Of a stretch of DNA of 64,000 nt, positions 48,840 through 59,724 are shown piece by piece; position 1 is the first letter of the stretch, and every line of letters starts with the position of its first letter. The DNA comes from Cryptomeria japonica (Eukaryota > Streptophyta > Pinopsida > Cupressales > Cupressaceae). The DNA is taken from NCBI RefSeq assembly GCF_030272615.1, contig NC_081414.1, forward strand, positions 768,378,153 to 768,442,152, read 5' to 3'. The notes beneath the pieces were generated by a model, which saw nothing but the letters and a program-made list of their open reading frames with translations, was not told the origin of the DNA and made no database searches. Position numbers and translations under genes: made by a program.

Positions 48840-48853
48840 ATTGGTATCAGAGA
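48840..48853 (+). other. Primer-binding site of element J
   Basis: The sequence attggtatcagaga follows the 5' LTR without a gap, initiator-Met type with the last base changed. Confidence 0.9.
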
Positions 48854-48897
48854 TTTGGTCCTCTCTATATAAATCTTAACCACTTGAGGAAGATCCT

Positions 48898-49329
48898 ATG
48901 GTGAATAATAGTTCAAGTTAATCTAGTTTATCCGGAGCTATCTTTCAGAGAGATATTAGTAGGCTTGATGGAACAAATTACACAGTATGGAAGAATCAGA
49001 TGGAGACTCATGTGAGATGTCTTGGTAAGGAAATTTGGGAGATCACATAGAATAGTGTTACACCTCATAATTCACCATCTAGAAATCCTCCTCTAGAAAA
49101 ATTGGATAAGGAGCTTGAGAATGATTTTAGAGCAAGAGAAGCCCTCTTGTGTGTATTTTCTAATTAGAAAATAATGGGATTAACTGACAAATCACCCAGA
49201 AAGACTATATGGGATAAGTTGGAGACTCTTAACGAAGGTGACCCTATAGTGAAGATTGATAAACTTGATGGTTACCGGTTGAGATATGAAAACCTGAAGA
49301 TGGAAGAAGATCAAAAGATTAATTTGTAA
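48898..49329 (+). pseudogene. Truncated gag of element J
   Basis: The ATG at 48898 opens a copia gag N-terminus (RDISRLDGTNYTVWKNQMETHV) closely resembling that of I. Three stops interrupt it. After about 140 codons, at 'gaagatcaaaagattaa', the sequence switches to RT. The knuckle and everything to the middle of RT are gone. Confidence 0.88.
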
Positions 49330-49685
49330 AGGATATTCTCAGAAGGAAGGAATTGTTTATGGTGAGACCTTTGCACCTATAGCTATGACTGAAGCTATAA
49401 TATTATTTCTTGCCTATGCTTCCCATAAAAACTACAAGGTTTACTAGATTGATGTTAAGTGCGTATTTTTGAATGGGTGTCTTGTTGAGGAAGTTTATAT
49501 TGAGAAATGGATGGTTTTTCACTTTCAGATGATAAAAACATGGTTTGCAGGTTAAAAAAGGTTTTATATGAATTAAAACAGGCACCTAGAGCTTGGTATA
49601 CAAGGTTGGATAAATATCTTCTGAAGATTGGATTCACTAAAATTAATGTTGACAATAATTTATATTATAAGGTCACTGATGATGA
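49330..49685 (+). pseudogene. RT fragment of element J, first part
   Basis: This starts at CKGYSQKEG, normally about 90 residues into RT, and continues with GETFAPIA and the palm segment around DVKCVFLNG. A frameshift follows near 49505, then [24 protein letters not shown]. The segment ends at an Asp-rich stretch just before the catalytic loop, where K is inserted at 49686. Confidence 0.88.
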
Positions 49686-51759
49686 TGTTAGGTCCTGGAG
49701 ACAACTGAGAGGGTGGGGGGGGGGGGGGGGGGTGAATCAGTTGTCCAATAAATTCAACCAAAATTAACTTAACCAAAACTTAATGCTTAACGCTGGTAAA
49801 CCAAAATTTATGCCGGTACATAGTTTTATCAGTTAATTGTAGTACCGATAAAGATTAATGCATGAAACAGAAAAACATTAAAATCCACAACACATAACAC
49901 AAATATTTGTACGTGGAAACCCTGTAAGGGGAAAAACCACGGTGGGAAGCCTTACCCACAATCAAATGATACTACTGTAGATAGTATGTGTGTACAATAT
50001 AGATTCCACACATGCAGAAAGACCAACTGCCTAGAGCTCACTACTCAATCACAAAAATGAGAGTCACACTGACTACAATTGGATGATTAGATCCAATGAT
50101 AATGTACTGCTTAAAATAGCATCTTCATATGTTGGATTTAGTACTAGTATAATTCTCATTGCCTTCACAAAAACCTTCCTTCAACCTTCAAATGATGTTT
50201 GTGTGTATAGCTCTTCTTATTTTTGCATATACCCTATTACAATTCTTTTTCCAATGCATATAAATCTCACAAATGATATTTTACATTTATACCATAACCT
50301 AAGACCAATTGAATAGGTCAACTCACTAAAAGATATTACAATAAAATCAATTACAAATAAATTGATATTCGATGCATGATGTCAGCTCAATGCATTTACA
50401 ATAATAATAAATCATCTCCATAACATGTCGTGCTGATCTGGAATAGATATGCCTTTCGGTGTATATCCTAGACCTATTTGCCGGTAACAACAAATATGCA
50501 AACCCGAATAAACCAATAACCAAATCACCAAAACCAAGTGATCAAATAATGTCTTCGACATAAACAAGTCATCTCCAAGTCATTCCAAGTGCCGGTGAAC
50601 AATACAATCTACCGGTGAACCAAATATCGGTGACTATGCATAAGTCTCTGACTTGCCGTGAACAGAACAAAGATCTCCAAGTGTTGATAAGTGTTGAAAA
50701 GTGATGACAAGTGTTGACATCAATGAAAAAACCATATCAACATATCCAAAATACCAACAATCTCCCCCTTTGGCATTGATGGCAACACAAGATGGAAAAA
50801 CCATCAAAGTGTCAAAATAGAAATGCCAAAAACCAAAAACCAACAAATTCCCAAAGAGATCATTAACCAGAAATCAAAATACATAATGTCTCTCCCCTAG
50901 GAATAATCTCTCCCCAAAAATGTTTTTCCATAATATCTCTCCCCCTTTGACATAAAATGCCAAAGCAATACAAAAACCAGATTCAAATACAAAATACCAA
51001 CTTATTATACCAACTACTCCCCCTGAGAAGTAGCTCTCCTCATCAAAGCCGGAATAAAAGATTTCTTTGTTAATTTTGCCGGTTGATGACAAATATCAAC
51101 TGTCTAAGTCTCTACTGGTGGGGGTGGGACTCCAAGTTTCTCTCTGAGATATTCAAAAGTCTCCTTAGAAAAAGGCTTAGTAAAAATATCTGCAATCTGC
51201 TCTTTAGTATTCACATAAACCAATTTCACTTCTTTTGCTTCAACATTCTCTTTCAAAAAATTGAATTTGATAGAAACATGTTTAGTATTAGAGTGAAATA
51301 CCGGGTTCTTTGATATATCAATTACTGCCATATTATCACAGTAAATAGATATAGGTTCCTTGCATTTTACCTTTATGTCCTTCAACATTTGTTTGATCCA
51401 TAATACCTGTGTACAATTAGTTGTTGCTGCAACATATTCTGATTATGTTGTTGATAGACTTGTACAACTCTGTTTCTTGCTCAACCATGAAATTAGTCTA
51501 CTACCAAGAAAAAATGCTCCACCGGTGGTGGTTTTTCTATCATCTACATCTCCTACCCAATTAGCATACACATAAGTCAAAATTTTCATCTCTAGGATAC
51601 CATAAACCAAGATTTGTAGTGCCTTGTAGGTACCGAAAAATCCTTTTCACTGCTGATTCATGATTTTCTTTAGGGTTACTCGGAAATATTGAAACAATAC
51701 ATACTATATTCATAATATCAAGTCTTGTTTGTGTCAAATACAGTAAACCTCCTATCATA
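49686..51759 (-). mobile_element. Element K: one-ended copia insertion (3' LTR plus pol end)
   Basis: K is in reverse orientation and belongs to B's family. It has a complete 3' LTR (49686-50759), a polypurine tract (50760-50771), a 3' untranslated region, and RNase H plus the end of RT (51104-51759, minus strand). It then stops mid-RT, where J's own RT resumes at 51761 with no loss of J coding sequence. There is no 5' LTR, primer site, gag or integrase. The LTR carries an 18-G run at 49715-49732. Confidence 0.82.
51104..51759 (-). pseudogene. RNase H and RT C-terminus of element K
   Basis: Reading leftward: [16 protein letters not shown] (RT C-terminal), LGLWYPRDENFDLC, a shifted RNase H core near 51560-51400, then KDIKVKCKEPISIYCDN, SKNPVFHSNTKHVS and ADIFTKPF. 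It is very close to the same region of B. Stops and a shift occur near 51560 and 51400. It is cut at 51759 by the right end of the insertion. Confidence 0.88.
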
Positions 51760-51760
51760 C

Positions 51761-52093
51761 GATATACTGATTATTGAATTATTTGTTGATGACATCATTT
51801 CTAGAGGTGAAGATAAGTTATGCATCAAATTTTCTAAGAACACGGAGAAAAAATTTGAAATGTCTATGATTGGGGAAATGAAATTTTTCTTAGGTTTGTA
51901 GATTACTCAGACTGACAAAGGTATTTTCATCTGTCAAACTAAGTATGCTAGGGATTTGTTGAATAAATTTGGTATGGGAGATTCTAAACCGGTAAGTACT
52001 CCTATGATTACAAGTGAGAAATTGACAAGAAAAGATGTTTTTGCATCGGTAAATCGTACAAGATACAAATCTATGATTGGAGGTTTGCTTTAT
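51761..52093 (+). pseudogene. RT of element J, catalytic part
   Basis: J resumes with LIIELFVDDIISRGEDKLC, holding the F-V-D-D catalytic pair, then MIGEMKFFL and DLLNKFGMGDSKPVSTP. It ends at IGGLLY, where L inserts after the duplicated tttat. One stop near 51900 is present. Confidence 0.88.
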
Positions 52094-53577
52094 TGATGCA
52101 GAGGCCTCCTTACGCCTAAGGACAAGTCCAAAAGGTTAGGGTCTGACCCTTCAAATGACAAAAAAAAAATGACCCTACAAGAAAGGACTCCACATCTTAA
52201 GATTTTGAACTACTCTCCACTACTCAAGCCTATCACCTACTCAAGATGAATAAATGGCTTCAACTTCTTAAATATGCCTCACTGGTAACTCCTACTCTTA
52301 GGGGATTTGGAATTGGTCCATTAATGACTACTAAGGACCATTCCAAGCATTGGTTTAAGGTTTTGTCCTCAAATCCTTATACCTCATTCGGAAACCTACC
52401 CCCTAGGCTAATAGCCCTCCTATACCGGTAATTTGCATTTAACTCCAAAATATCCCACACACTCTGAAAAAATACTCACCATTCCAAACACCCTTTTGGG
52501 AGTTACATTCATCCCCTAGATGGTTTGGTAAGATCTGCACATTAAAGGTCTGAACCCCTTAGAACCCTAGAGACCTAATTAGGGCGATTAGGCCTAATTT
52601 ACAAAGCTACCCCCTTTACCAGTATCCAAATTGATAAAAATATTTATGATCATGTGGGGGATGGTGAATAACTTATAATTCTAGGGTTACATGCCTGGAA
52701 TCCACCACTATTAGATTTTAGGATGATTGTCCTAATTTTGCTTAAGGTAGTCACATGGAGATGCCTACCTAGATTCACTTCAAGCCCCTCACAACCAAGC
52801 CTTACCTACAAAAACCCATGGAAAAATTAATTTTCACTTGCCAATATTTCATTCCACCAAAGGAAATAACTTCTAGAGGAAGGAGATGCAAGATATGGCC
52901 ATTATTTGGCAAAACCCTAGTCAAACCCTGGTTTTCCGGGTTACAATAAGCAAAACAAGGGTTTCTCACTACATAGAAACAATAAAAGCCTCATAATTAT
53001 ACCAAATAAAATATAATTCATTCCTCCATCTACTCCATGAATGGTATTGTCAGATTCAATCCAGTCAAGGACGTACAATCTTTGCAAACTTAGAATTTCT
53101 GGGGGGCAAACTCAGTTTATTCAATGTTTATTTCATCAAAACTTCAAATCACAATCTCTCTAACCTTAGGAATAATTTCCAAAAGGTTTATAGACCTCTC
53201 TAATGGTTTACAACTGAATTTTGAAGAGGTTGTAACCATTGAGAGGCTTACATCAACCGAACTTTGAAAAGTTGCATTTTTTTCATAAAAAGTTGTCAAA
53301 CTCTCTAAGGTTGGGATCCACACCCTTGGATCAACCAAACACTCCTAAACATCCTTAAAACCTATCAAACATAAAACCAAACATTCTACTACCCCTATTG
53401 ACCACATTGTCCTAATTGGCTTATCAAATTGGCTAATTAGTGACATGGGTTTACATGGTGGGGTCTTTATTGAATACATGAAACTTGCATAAACACAAGA
53501 CTTGAAAAATGATCCTAAGATCCTAATATTAATCATTAGTTGCATGATTAGCTTGCTAATGAGGTGCTCCTGCACCA
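52094..53577. mobile_element. Insertion L, 1484 bp; probable solo LTR
   Basis: The ends are TGATGCAGAGG and CTGCACCA (TG...CA). The exact 5-bp duplication tttat lies at 52089-52093 and 53578-53582, and J's RT frame reads across the empty site. The outer 15-20 bases are imperfect inverted repeats (tgatgcag against tggtgcag). No coding domain, primer site or internal LTR pair is seen. TG...CA with a 5-bp duplication is the signature of an LTR left after recombination between two LTRs. The orientation is not known. Confidence 0.78.
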
Positions 53578-53582
53578 TTTAT

Positions 53583-54221
53583 TTGACTCAGACTAGACCT
53601 GACATAATGAATGCTATTTATATTGCATCTAGATTTCAGAGTGATCCTAGAGAAAATCATGAGTGTGGTGAAAAGGATTTTTAGATACTTATAAGGTACA
53701 CCAGAATATGGTTTTTGGTACCCTAAGGATGATGACTTTACTTTATGTGCATATACAAATGTTGATTGGGTTGTAGATGTTGATGACTGGAAAAGTACTT
53801 CCGGTGGAGCTTCTTTCTTGTAAATAAACTTGTTTCATGGATAACCAAAAAACAATCATGTACTTCTTTATCTACTGCTGAAGCTGACTATGTTGTTGCT
53901 GCTACTAATTTTACATAGGTTTTATGGAAGAAGCAAATGTTGAAGGACATCAAAGTGCATTGTACTCGATTGATAGTTATTCATTGTGATAACTCTGCTG
54001 CTATTGACATATCAAAGAATCCAATATTTCACTCTAAGACAAAGCATATATCCATCAAGTATAAATTTTTAAAGGGGAATGTGGAAGAAAATGAAGTCAG
54101 ATTGGTTTATGTGAACACTAAAGAGAAGATTACAGATATTTTCACTAAACCTTTGCCTAAGGAATCATTTGAGTACTTCAGAGACGGATTGGGGGTTTCT
54201 GCCCTTTCGACAAAAAACTAA
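53583..54221 (+). pseudogene. RT end and RNase H of element J
   Basis: The frame continues from before L with LTQTRPDIMNAIYIASRF. A short damaged stretch (53680-53830) with several stops and shifts follows, then the RNase H segments WITKKQSCTSLSTAEADYV, HCDNSAAIDISKNP and TDIFTKPLPKE, ending at 54221. Confidence 0.88.
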
Positions 54222-54623
54222 TTGATTATTTTTGGTATAAGTTTGATATGCATTATTTGAGATATTTTTCATTTTGAGACTAATATGGGGATGCTAATGC
54301 TAAGGGGGAGTAGGTAGCTTTGTGATTTAGTGGTTTATATTTTTGTCAAATTTTTGGCATTGATGTCAAAGGGGGAGAGATATTGATGTGAAAAAGAATA
54401 AATTAAGGAGTTGTATACATTAGAGGGAGAGATATTTGTGTAATTCAAAGCTTACAGAGATATCATTCATAGGGGTAGTTTGGTCTTTGTTTCAGAGCTT
54501 CATTGCTATATCTTTGAGTGGGAGATTGTTGGTTGTCTTCTATTGGGGGAGACTTGTTTGGCATTTCTTGGTACTTAGATGTTTTTCACATCTAGCATTG
54601 TCATCAATGCCAAAGGGGGAGAT
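54222..54623 (+). other. 3' untranslated region and polypurine tract of element J
   Basis: This non-coding stretch has four or more purine blocks (aagggggag near 54302, aaagggggagag near 54368, gagggagag near 54421, tgggggag near 54543). The polypurine tract aaagggggagat lies at 54612-54623, immediately before the LTR. Confidence 0.87.
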
Positions 54624-54926
54624 TATTGTCCATTTGGAGGAATTGATTATGTGTTGCATTGATGTTTTGTCATTGATGTCAACACTAGCTATTTTGGATG
54701 CTTTACCGACACCCTTCTGGTTGTGGTTGGTTTGGATCTGATATGCTCTAGTATGCTCTGGTATAGTTTGGTTATGGAATTGGCTTATTCATGATATTCA
54801 TGTTCATATTCAGTCAGTTAGTTTTGTTCTGATTATCAGATGCTATCTTGTTTGCTTGGGAGCTTGGCTTGTGGTACCGGCGAGGGTTTCATCGACAGAG
54901 CATTGATGAAGATCTTTGGTGATACA
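54624..54926 (+). repeat. 3' LTR of element J, first piece
   Basis: This starts TATTGTCCATTTGGAGG (a decayed TGTTG) and matches 47604-47918. It is interrupted at 'ggtgata', where M begins. Confidence 0.88.
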
Positions 54927-56570
54927 TGATGAGCCTATAAATTGAACATATCATTTCATGTTTTATGATACTTTAACTCATGTTTATAATGTCCTTCCAA
55001 GTCATTTCCAAACATTACCTTGGTTTTGTGAAGCATTAACTAGGATTAATAGTGTTTGATATGCATATGTGTGTCTAGCTAGTTGATGCTAAATGATGAT
55101 AGAATATTATAATAAATGGTTATTAATGAATTTAAAGTACTTAATAATGGTTAAAATTTTGTTTTTGAGTTGTTTGAGTCATTCATACAACTAGAAGAAA
55201 TGAGGAGCAAGTTCGCAATTAATAGATGTAGGAGTTGACTGAAAGTGCAGAAAAAGTCAAAAGACCAGTTTCAGTAAGATGGACATATCTCACTTTTCTT
55301 AATGAAATTAAGTTTTTCAAAATGATATAGAAAGAATAAAAGGAGATATAAAATGGGTTTAAACCGTTTGAGCTGATTCACAATAGTTAATGAGAAACAT
55401 TCACCAAAAGTTGACAGAGAGAAACTAGCAGATTTTCAGGCAGCAGTTAAGGATTGAGTTCTAGTTCAACTTGGACTCTTCTACCTCTTCATGAGTTTAC
55501 GTATTTGGAGTTATTAAAGTGAAGAAACATTGGATAAGATTGTGGAAACAATATTTGATGATTCATAAATAATTATAACATGTTTTGTACACATGTTCAG
55601 CCATGAGTGCATTTAATGGTTGTAGAGTTCGAAGAGGATTAGAACTCTCTCAACTCTTGTTAGTTTAATCTTTATTATCAGTCATGAGTAGAATAAGTCA
55701 TCTCCTTGCTATCATAGGAGAAATGAAATTTGTAATAAGTTGTTGAGTTTGTAATTACTTCAACTCTCAACCCTCAAGCATAAATATGAGATTTTGCTGA
55801 GTTGTGAGAAAGTAGTGTTGAGAATAGTGTAGAGAGTATCCAGTTAGTGTTGAGTCTTGTTAATGGTGTCCAAGTTCAATCAGAAAGTCTGATATATGTC
55901 CATGTAATATTTGATTTGCAATAAGTAGATTATTTGAGCATTGAAGCTTGTCTATTGAAGATGGAATGCTAATGACAGATTGAAGCAACTCAAGCAAGGG
56001 CCACTTGAGGAACTATGATTTCATCATAGTTTAGATTTTTATTCATTATGATTTACTTTAATTAGTGAGTTGGTTATGATAGGTTTTGTTTTCAGCATAT
56101 TTGATTTCACTAGTTTTAGAACAGTTGTCCTGCAACCACTGTTGTTGCAAATAACCAGTCTTCTTGTAGCCACTGTTGTTGCAAATAACCAGTCATCCTA
56201 TAGCCATTGCTATTGCAAATAACCAGTCATCCTACTGTCACTGTTGCTGCAAATAACCAGTCATCCTAAAGCCACTGTTGTTCCAAATAACCTGTCTTCC
56301 TGCAACCACTGCTGTGTAGTTAGTTTTATTTCCAGCATTGTCATGTTTTCAATTCAGTTTATTATTCTGAGCTTTTTTTGTTATACACAACTGAAATAAT
56401 AACTTAGAAGGCTTCCATAGTGCATATACAATGTTGTCTCATTTCAAGTTCACATCCTTGGGTTGATAATTAAATGTAGCTTATATTTCATGAAGGGTTG
56501 CTTAGTGTTGATAAAATCCCTAAGTTGTGAATTAGTATTCCAACCTCAATTATAATTAAAAAGCTCAACA
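54927..56570. mobile_element. Insertion M, about 1.64 kb; possible solo LTR
   Basis: M interrupts J's LTR between 'ggtgata' and 'atatgcataag', which are continuous in the 5' LTR. Its ends are TGATGAGCC and CTCAACA (TG...CA). The flanking 5-mers ataca and atatg match at only three positions, a weak or decayed duplication. A TATA-like cataaatatga near 55779 would fit a plus-oriented LTR. It contains a 34-bp minisatellite near its right end. No coding region or paired LTR is seen. Confidence 0.6.
56118..56320. repeat. 34-bp minisatellite in insertion M
   Basis: The unit contains 'gccactgttgttgcaaataaccagtc'. The word ataacc starts at 56151(+0), 56185, 56219, 56253 and 56287, a constant 34-base step, with a partial unit on each side. 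Units differ by a few substitutions each. Confidence 0.92.
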
Positions 56571-57500
56571 ATATGCATAAGTGGTGTTGGTGCAGCTTCT
56601 GGTGGAGTTTCAGGATGCTGATGGTGATCTTGTTTGAGACTTGGCAGATGGAGATAATTTCTTTAGCATGTGCACCTATATTGGGTCTAAGTTGATCTAG
56701 GTTATGGACCATCTTAATGTAATGTGTGTATAAGACCTCTCAATGTGTTTCCAAGATGTCTTATGTGTTGGATATTATTTGTTTGGTCTAAGGCCGACAT
56801 GTTTTGTAATTATGTAATTGGTTTATTATCTGGTGGCTGACCTAATTGTTTATGGTTGAGGGTTTGTATATATATGATGTATGATATCATTGTAAATCAT
56901 CATAGGCATAAGGTCAAGGAATGGGATATGGATATGTGATGTGTGAATAATGTAATATCATTTAAGAAGAGGATCTACTCAATCATTAGAGATTGAGTTG
57001 GGTTTATGTAAGAGGATTTAGTCCTCCCGTATTGATCTTAATCGAAACTGTACTTAGGAATATGAGATGTTGTCTTTGCAATTTATTCCTTCTTCGGGAT
57101 TGTAGTTTGAATTTCTATGTAGTCAGTGAGACTCCTTTTGTGCTGAGAAGTGCACTCTACATTGTTGGCCTTCCTGCAAGTGTAGGCCCCTCAATTATGA
57201 TTCACATACTTATTGCAGAAATGTTATCTGACTATGGGTAGGCTTCCCACCATGTTTTTTCCCTTTACAAGGTTTTCCATGTATAAATTGTGGTGTCATG
57301 TGGATGGTATTTATTTTGTGATTATTGTTTATTCTTAATTGGTTTAATTGCTATTCTGGTATTTGGTTTATGCATTTTGGTATTAATTTTTTGGGTTTTG
57401 GTATTAAAGTTTTAATTTCTAAATGTTTTGGTAATCTGTGACAACTAATTCACCCCCCCCCCCCTCTCAGTTGTCTTCAAGTTATTTGAACTGTCTAACA
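56571..57500 (+). repeat. 3' LTR of element J, second piece
   Basis: This resumes atatgcataagtggtgttggtgcag and matches 47919-48839. It has the shared cccaccatgttttttccc block near 57247 and a run of 12 C at 57453-57464. It ends CTGTCTAACA, followed by the duplicate aggct. Confidence 0.9.
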
Positions 57501-57505
57501 AGGCT

Positions 57506-58441
57506 TAAAATATCTTCTAACTCTCTTTTCAAATCTTGAATTCCTTTCAGGACATCTAGATGCAAAATGACCAATCCTATTACATGCAAAAAATTTAAAA
57601 GGTGCTTTTCCTTCATACTTACTTCCTATCGGTCCTTTAGGTACTCTTCTAGCAAATAGTGCTTCAAGTTGCTCAAACTCATCATCTTCTCTCTTCATAT
57701 TATCGAATTACTTTGCATATAAAGATTTCCAATATTTCTTACTAGTTGATGATTCAGATTCATGTAAAGCAGGTTCAATTTGCACATCTCCAAAAGGTCC
57801 AAATTCTTCAAGCTCAAAAGCAGATAATTTCCCAGCCAAGGTATCTTTGTTGACAGAAGTATTAGCCATTGTTCTCAACTCATTAATAGCAATAGCCTTC
57901 ATCTTGTAATCCGGTGGTAGGGCTCTCAAAAATTTAGAAAGAATTTTATCTTCACTCAGAGTTCCACCACAACATTGAATTCCCATAACAATCTCATTTA
58001 CCCTTTCCATGAATGCAATAATCCTTTCATCTTCTTCTATCTTAAGATTTTCATATCTCACCTGGTAACCATCAAGTTGAGAAATCTTCATAGTAAGGTC
58101 ACCTTCATTAAGAGCCTCCATCTTATCCCATATAGCCTTTCCAGATGATTTGTTAGTTAATCCCTTTATTTGCTGAGCAGAAAGTGCACACAAGAGGGCT
58201 TCTCTTTCTCTACAATCATTCTCAAGCTCCTTATCCAAGTTTTCAAGAGGAGGATTTCCAGATGTTGGATTATAATGTATAACACCATTCTGTGTGATCT
58301 CCCAAATCTCCTTGCCAAGACATCTCAGATTAGTCTCCATCCGAATATTCCATACTGTGTAATTTGTTCCATCAAGCCTAGGAATATCTCTCTGAAAGAT
58401 AGCTCTAGATGAACTAGATAAACTTGAATTGTTAGTTGCCA
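57506..58441 (-). pseudogene. Gag of element I
   Basis: The ATG at 58441 (MATNNS) follows the primer site by about 45 bases. The frame is the best-preserved gag N-terminus in the window: RDIPRLDGTNYTVWNIRMET, then the helical UBN2-like domain through NELRTMANTS and KLSAFELEEFG, with a single stop near 57706. The zinc knuckle near 57600-57560 reads FFACNRIGHFASRC, so its first Cys is lost. J is inserted just after RRYFKP, and the frame resumes at 47603 on the other side. Gag would form the particle that packages element RNA. Confidence 0.9.
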
Positions 58442-58486
58442 TAGAATCTTCCTCAAGTAGATAAGCTTTCTGCAGAGAGGACCAAA

Positions 58487-58500
58487 GCTCTGATACCAAT
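58487..58500 (-). other. Primer-binding site of element I
   Basis: On the minus strand this reads attggtatcagagc, adjoining the 5' LTR, a perfect initiator-Met type site. Confidence 0.93.
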
Positions 58501-59719
58501 TGTTAGACAGTTCAAATAACTGGAAGACAACCGAGAGAGAGGGGGGTGAATCAGTTGTCACAGATTATCAGAACAATTAACAATTAAAAATTTAATATGG
58601 GAACCCAAAACCTTAATACCAGAATGCTTAAAACAAATAATGGAATACCAGTTAAACTAATTAAGCATAAACAATAACAAGAGAATAAATACCATCTACA
58701 TGACACCAAGATTTATACATGGAAAGCCTGGTAAAGAGAAAAACCACGGTGAGAAGCCTACCCATAGTTAGATAATACTTTTGTAGTAATTATGTGAATT
58801 ACAATAGAGGGGCCTGCACTTGCAGGAAGGCCAATAGCCTAGAGCGCAATGCTCATCATAAAGGAGTCTCACTGACTACATAGAAATCCAGACTACAATC
58901 CAGAAGATTGAATGAACTGCAAAGATAGCATCTCCTATGCCTGAGTACAATTCTGGAGGACTAAATCCTCTTATATAAACCCAAATCGATCTCCAATAAT
59001 TGACCAAATCCTCTTCCTGAATGATATTAAATCATTCACACATCATATATCCATATCCCATTCCCTTACCATGATCTACAATAAGATCTTACATCATATA
59101 TATATACAAACCCTCGACCATAAACAATTAGGTCGCCTACCAGACAATAAACCAATTCCTTAATTATAAAACATGTCGGCCTTAGACCAAAAAAACAATA
59201 CACAACCCATAAGGCATCCTAGAAACACATCAAGAGGTCCAATCCACATGTTACATTAAGTCGGTCCATAACCTAGATTAACCGGGACCCAATATATGTC
59301 CACATGCTAAAGCAATGATCTTGATCCACCAAGTCTCAAACATGATCAACATTTGCATCCTGAATCTCCACTAGAAGCTGCATCAACACCACTTATGCAT
59401 ATCATCAAATATATTCATCAAAGTTCTACCAATGAAACCCTCTCCAGAACTGCAAACCAAGGTTCCAAGAAAACATGATAGCATCCGATCACCAGACCAG
59501 AACCAACTGATTGAATATGAACATGAGTAGCATGAATAAGCCAATTCCATAACCAAATCATATTGGAGAATACCAGATCATCCCGCATCCAAACCAACTA
59601 GAAACCACACATCCTACCGGGACTAGAAGGGTGTCAGTAAAGCATGCAAAACAACTAGTGTTGACATCAATGAAAAAACATCAACATAACACATAATCAA
59701 TTCCTCCAAATGGACAACA
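58501..59719 (-). repeat. 5' LTR of element I
   Basis: On the plus strand this starts TGTTAGACAG and ends GGACAACA. It matches 43674-44867 and, in reverse orientation, the LTRs of J. The outer end is followed by the duplicate aactt at 59720-59724. Confidence 0.92.
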
Positions 59720-59724
59720 AACTT

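Larger units (their letters stand above)
47604..57500 (+). mobile_element. Copia element J, deletion derivative hosting K, L and M
   Basis: J has a 5' LTR at 47604-48839, a primer site at 48840, and a 3' LTR at 54624-57500 split by M. The exact duplication aggct flanks it (47599-47603 and 57501-57505) inside I's gag. Only the N-terminal gag and the RT to RNase H part remain: gag passes directly into RT near 49330, with loss of knuckle, protease, integrase and RT start. K and L sit in RT. J is the same LTR family as I, in opposite orientation. Confidence 0.92.
43674..59719 (-). mobile_element. Copia LTR retrotransposon I, deletion derivative, hosting J
   Basis: I is in reverse orientation, with LTRs 43674-44867 and 58501-59719, a primer site at 58487-58500 and a polypurine tract at 44868-44879. 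The exact duplication aactt lies at 43669-43673 and 59720-59724. Gag (58441-57506) is cut by J, then continues at 47603 with protease, integrase and RT. RT stops right after its catalytic V-F-V-D-D box near 45260 and passes into 3' untranslated sequence, so the RT C-terminus and RNase H are deleted. It belongs to the same LTR family as J. Confidence 0.92.

Noticed and set aside
58325-58561. Alternative frame overlapping the start of I's gag
   Set aside because: It runs across the primer site and LTR in a different frame. The gag frame with the family motif is the real one.
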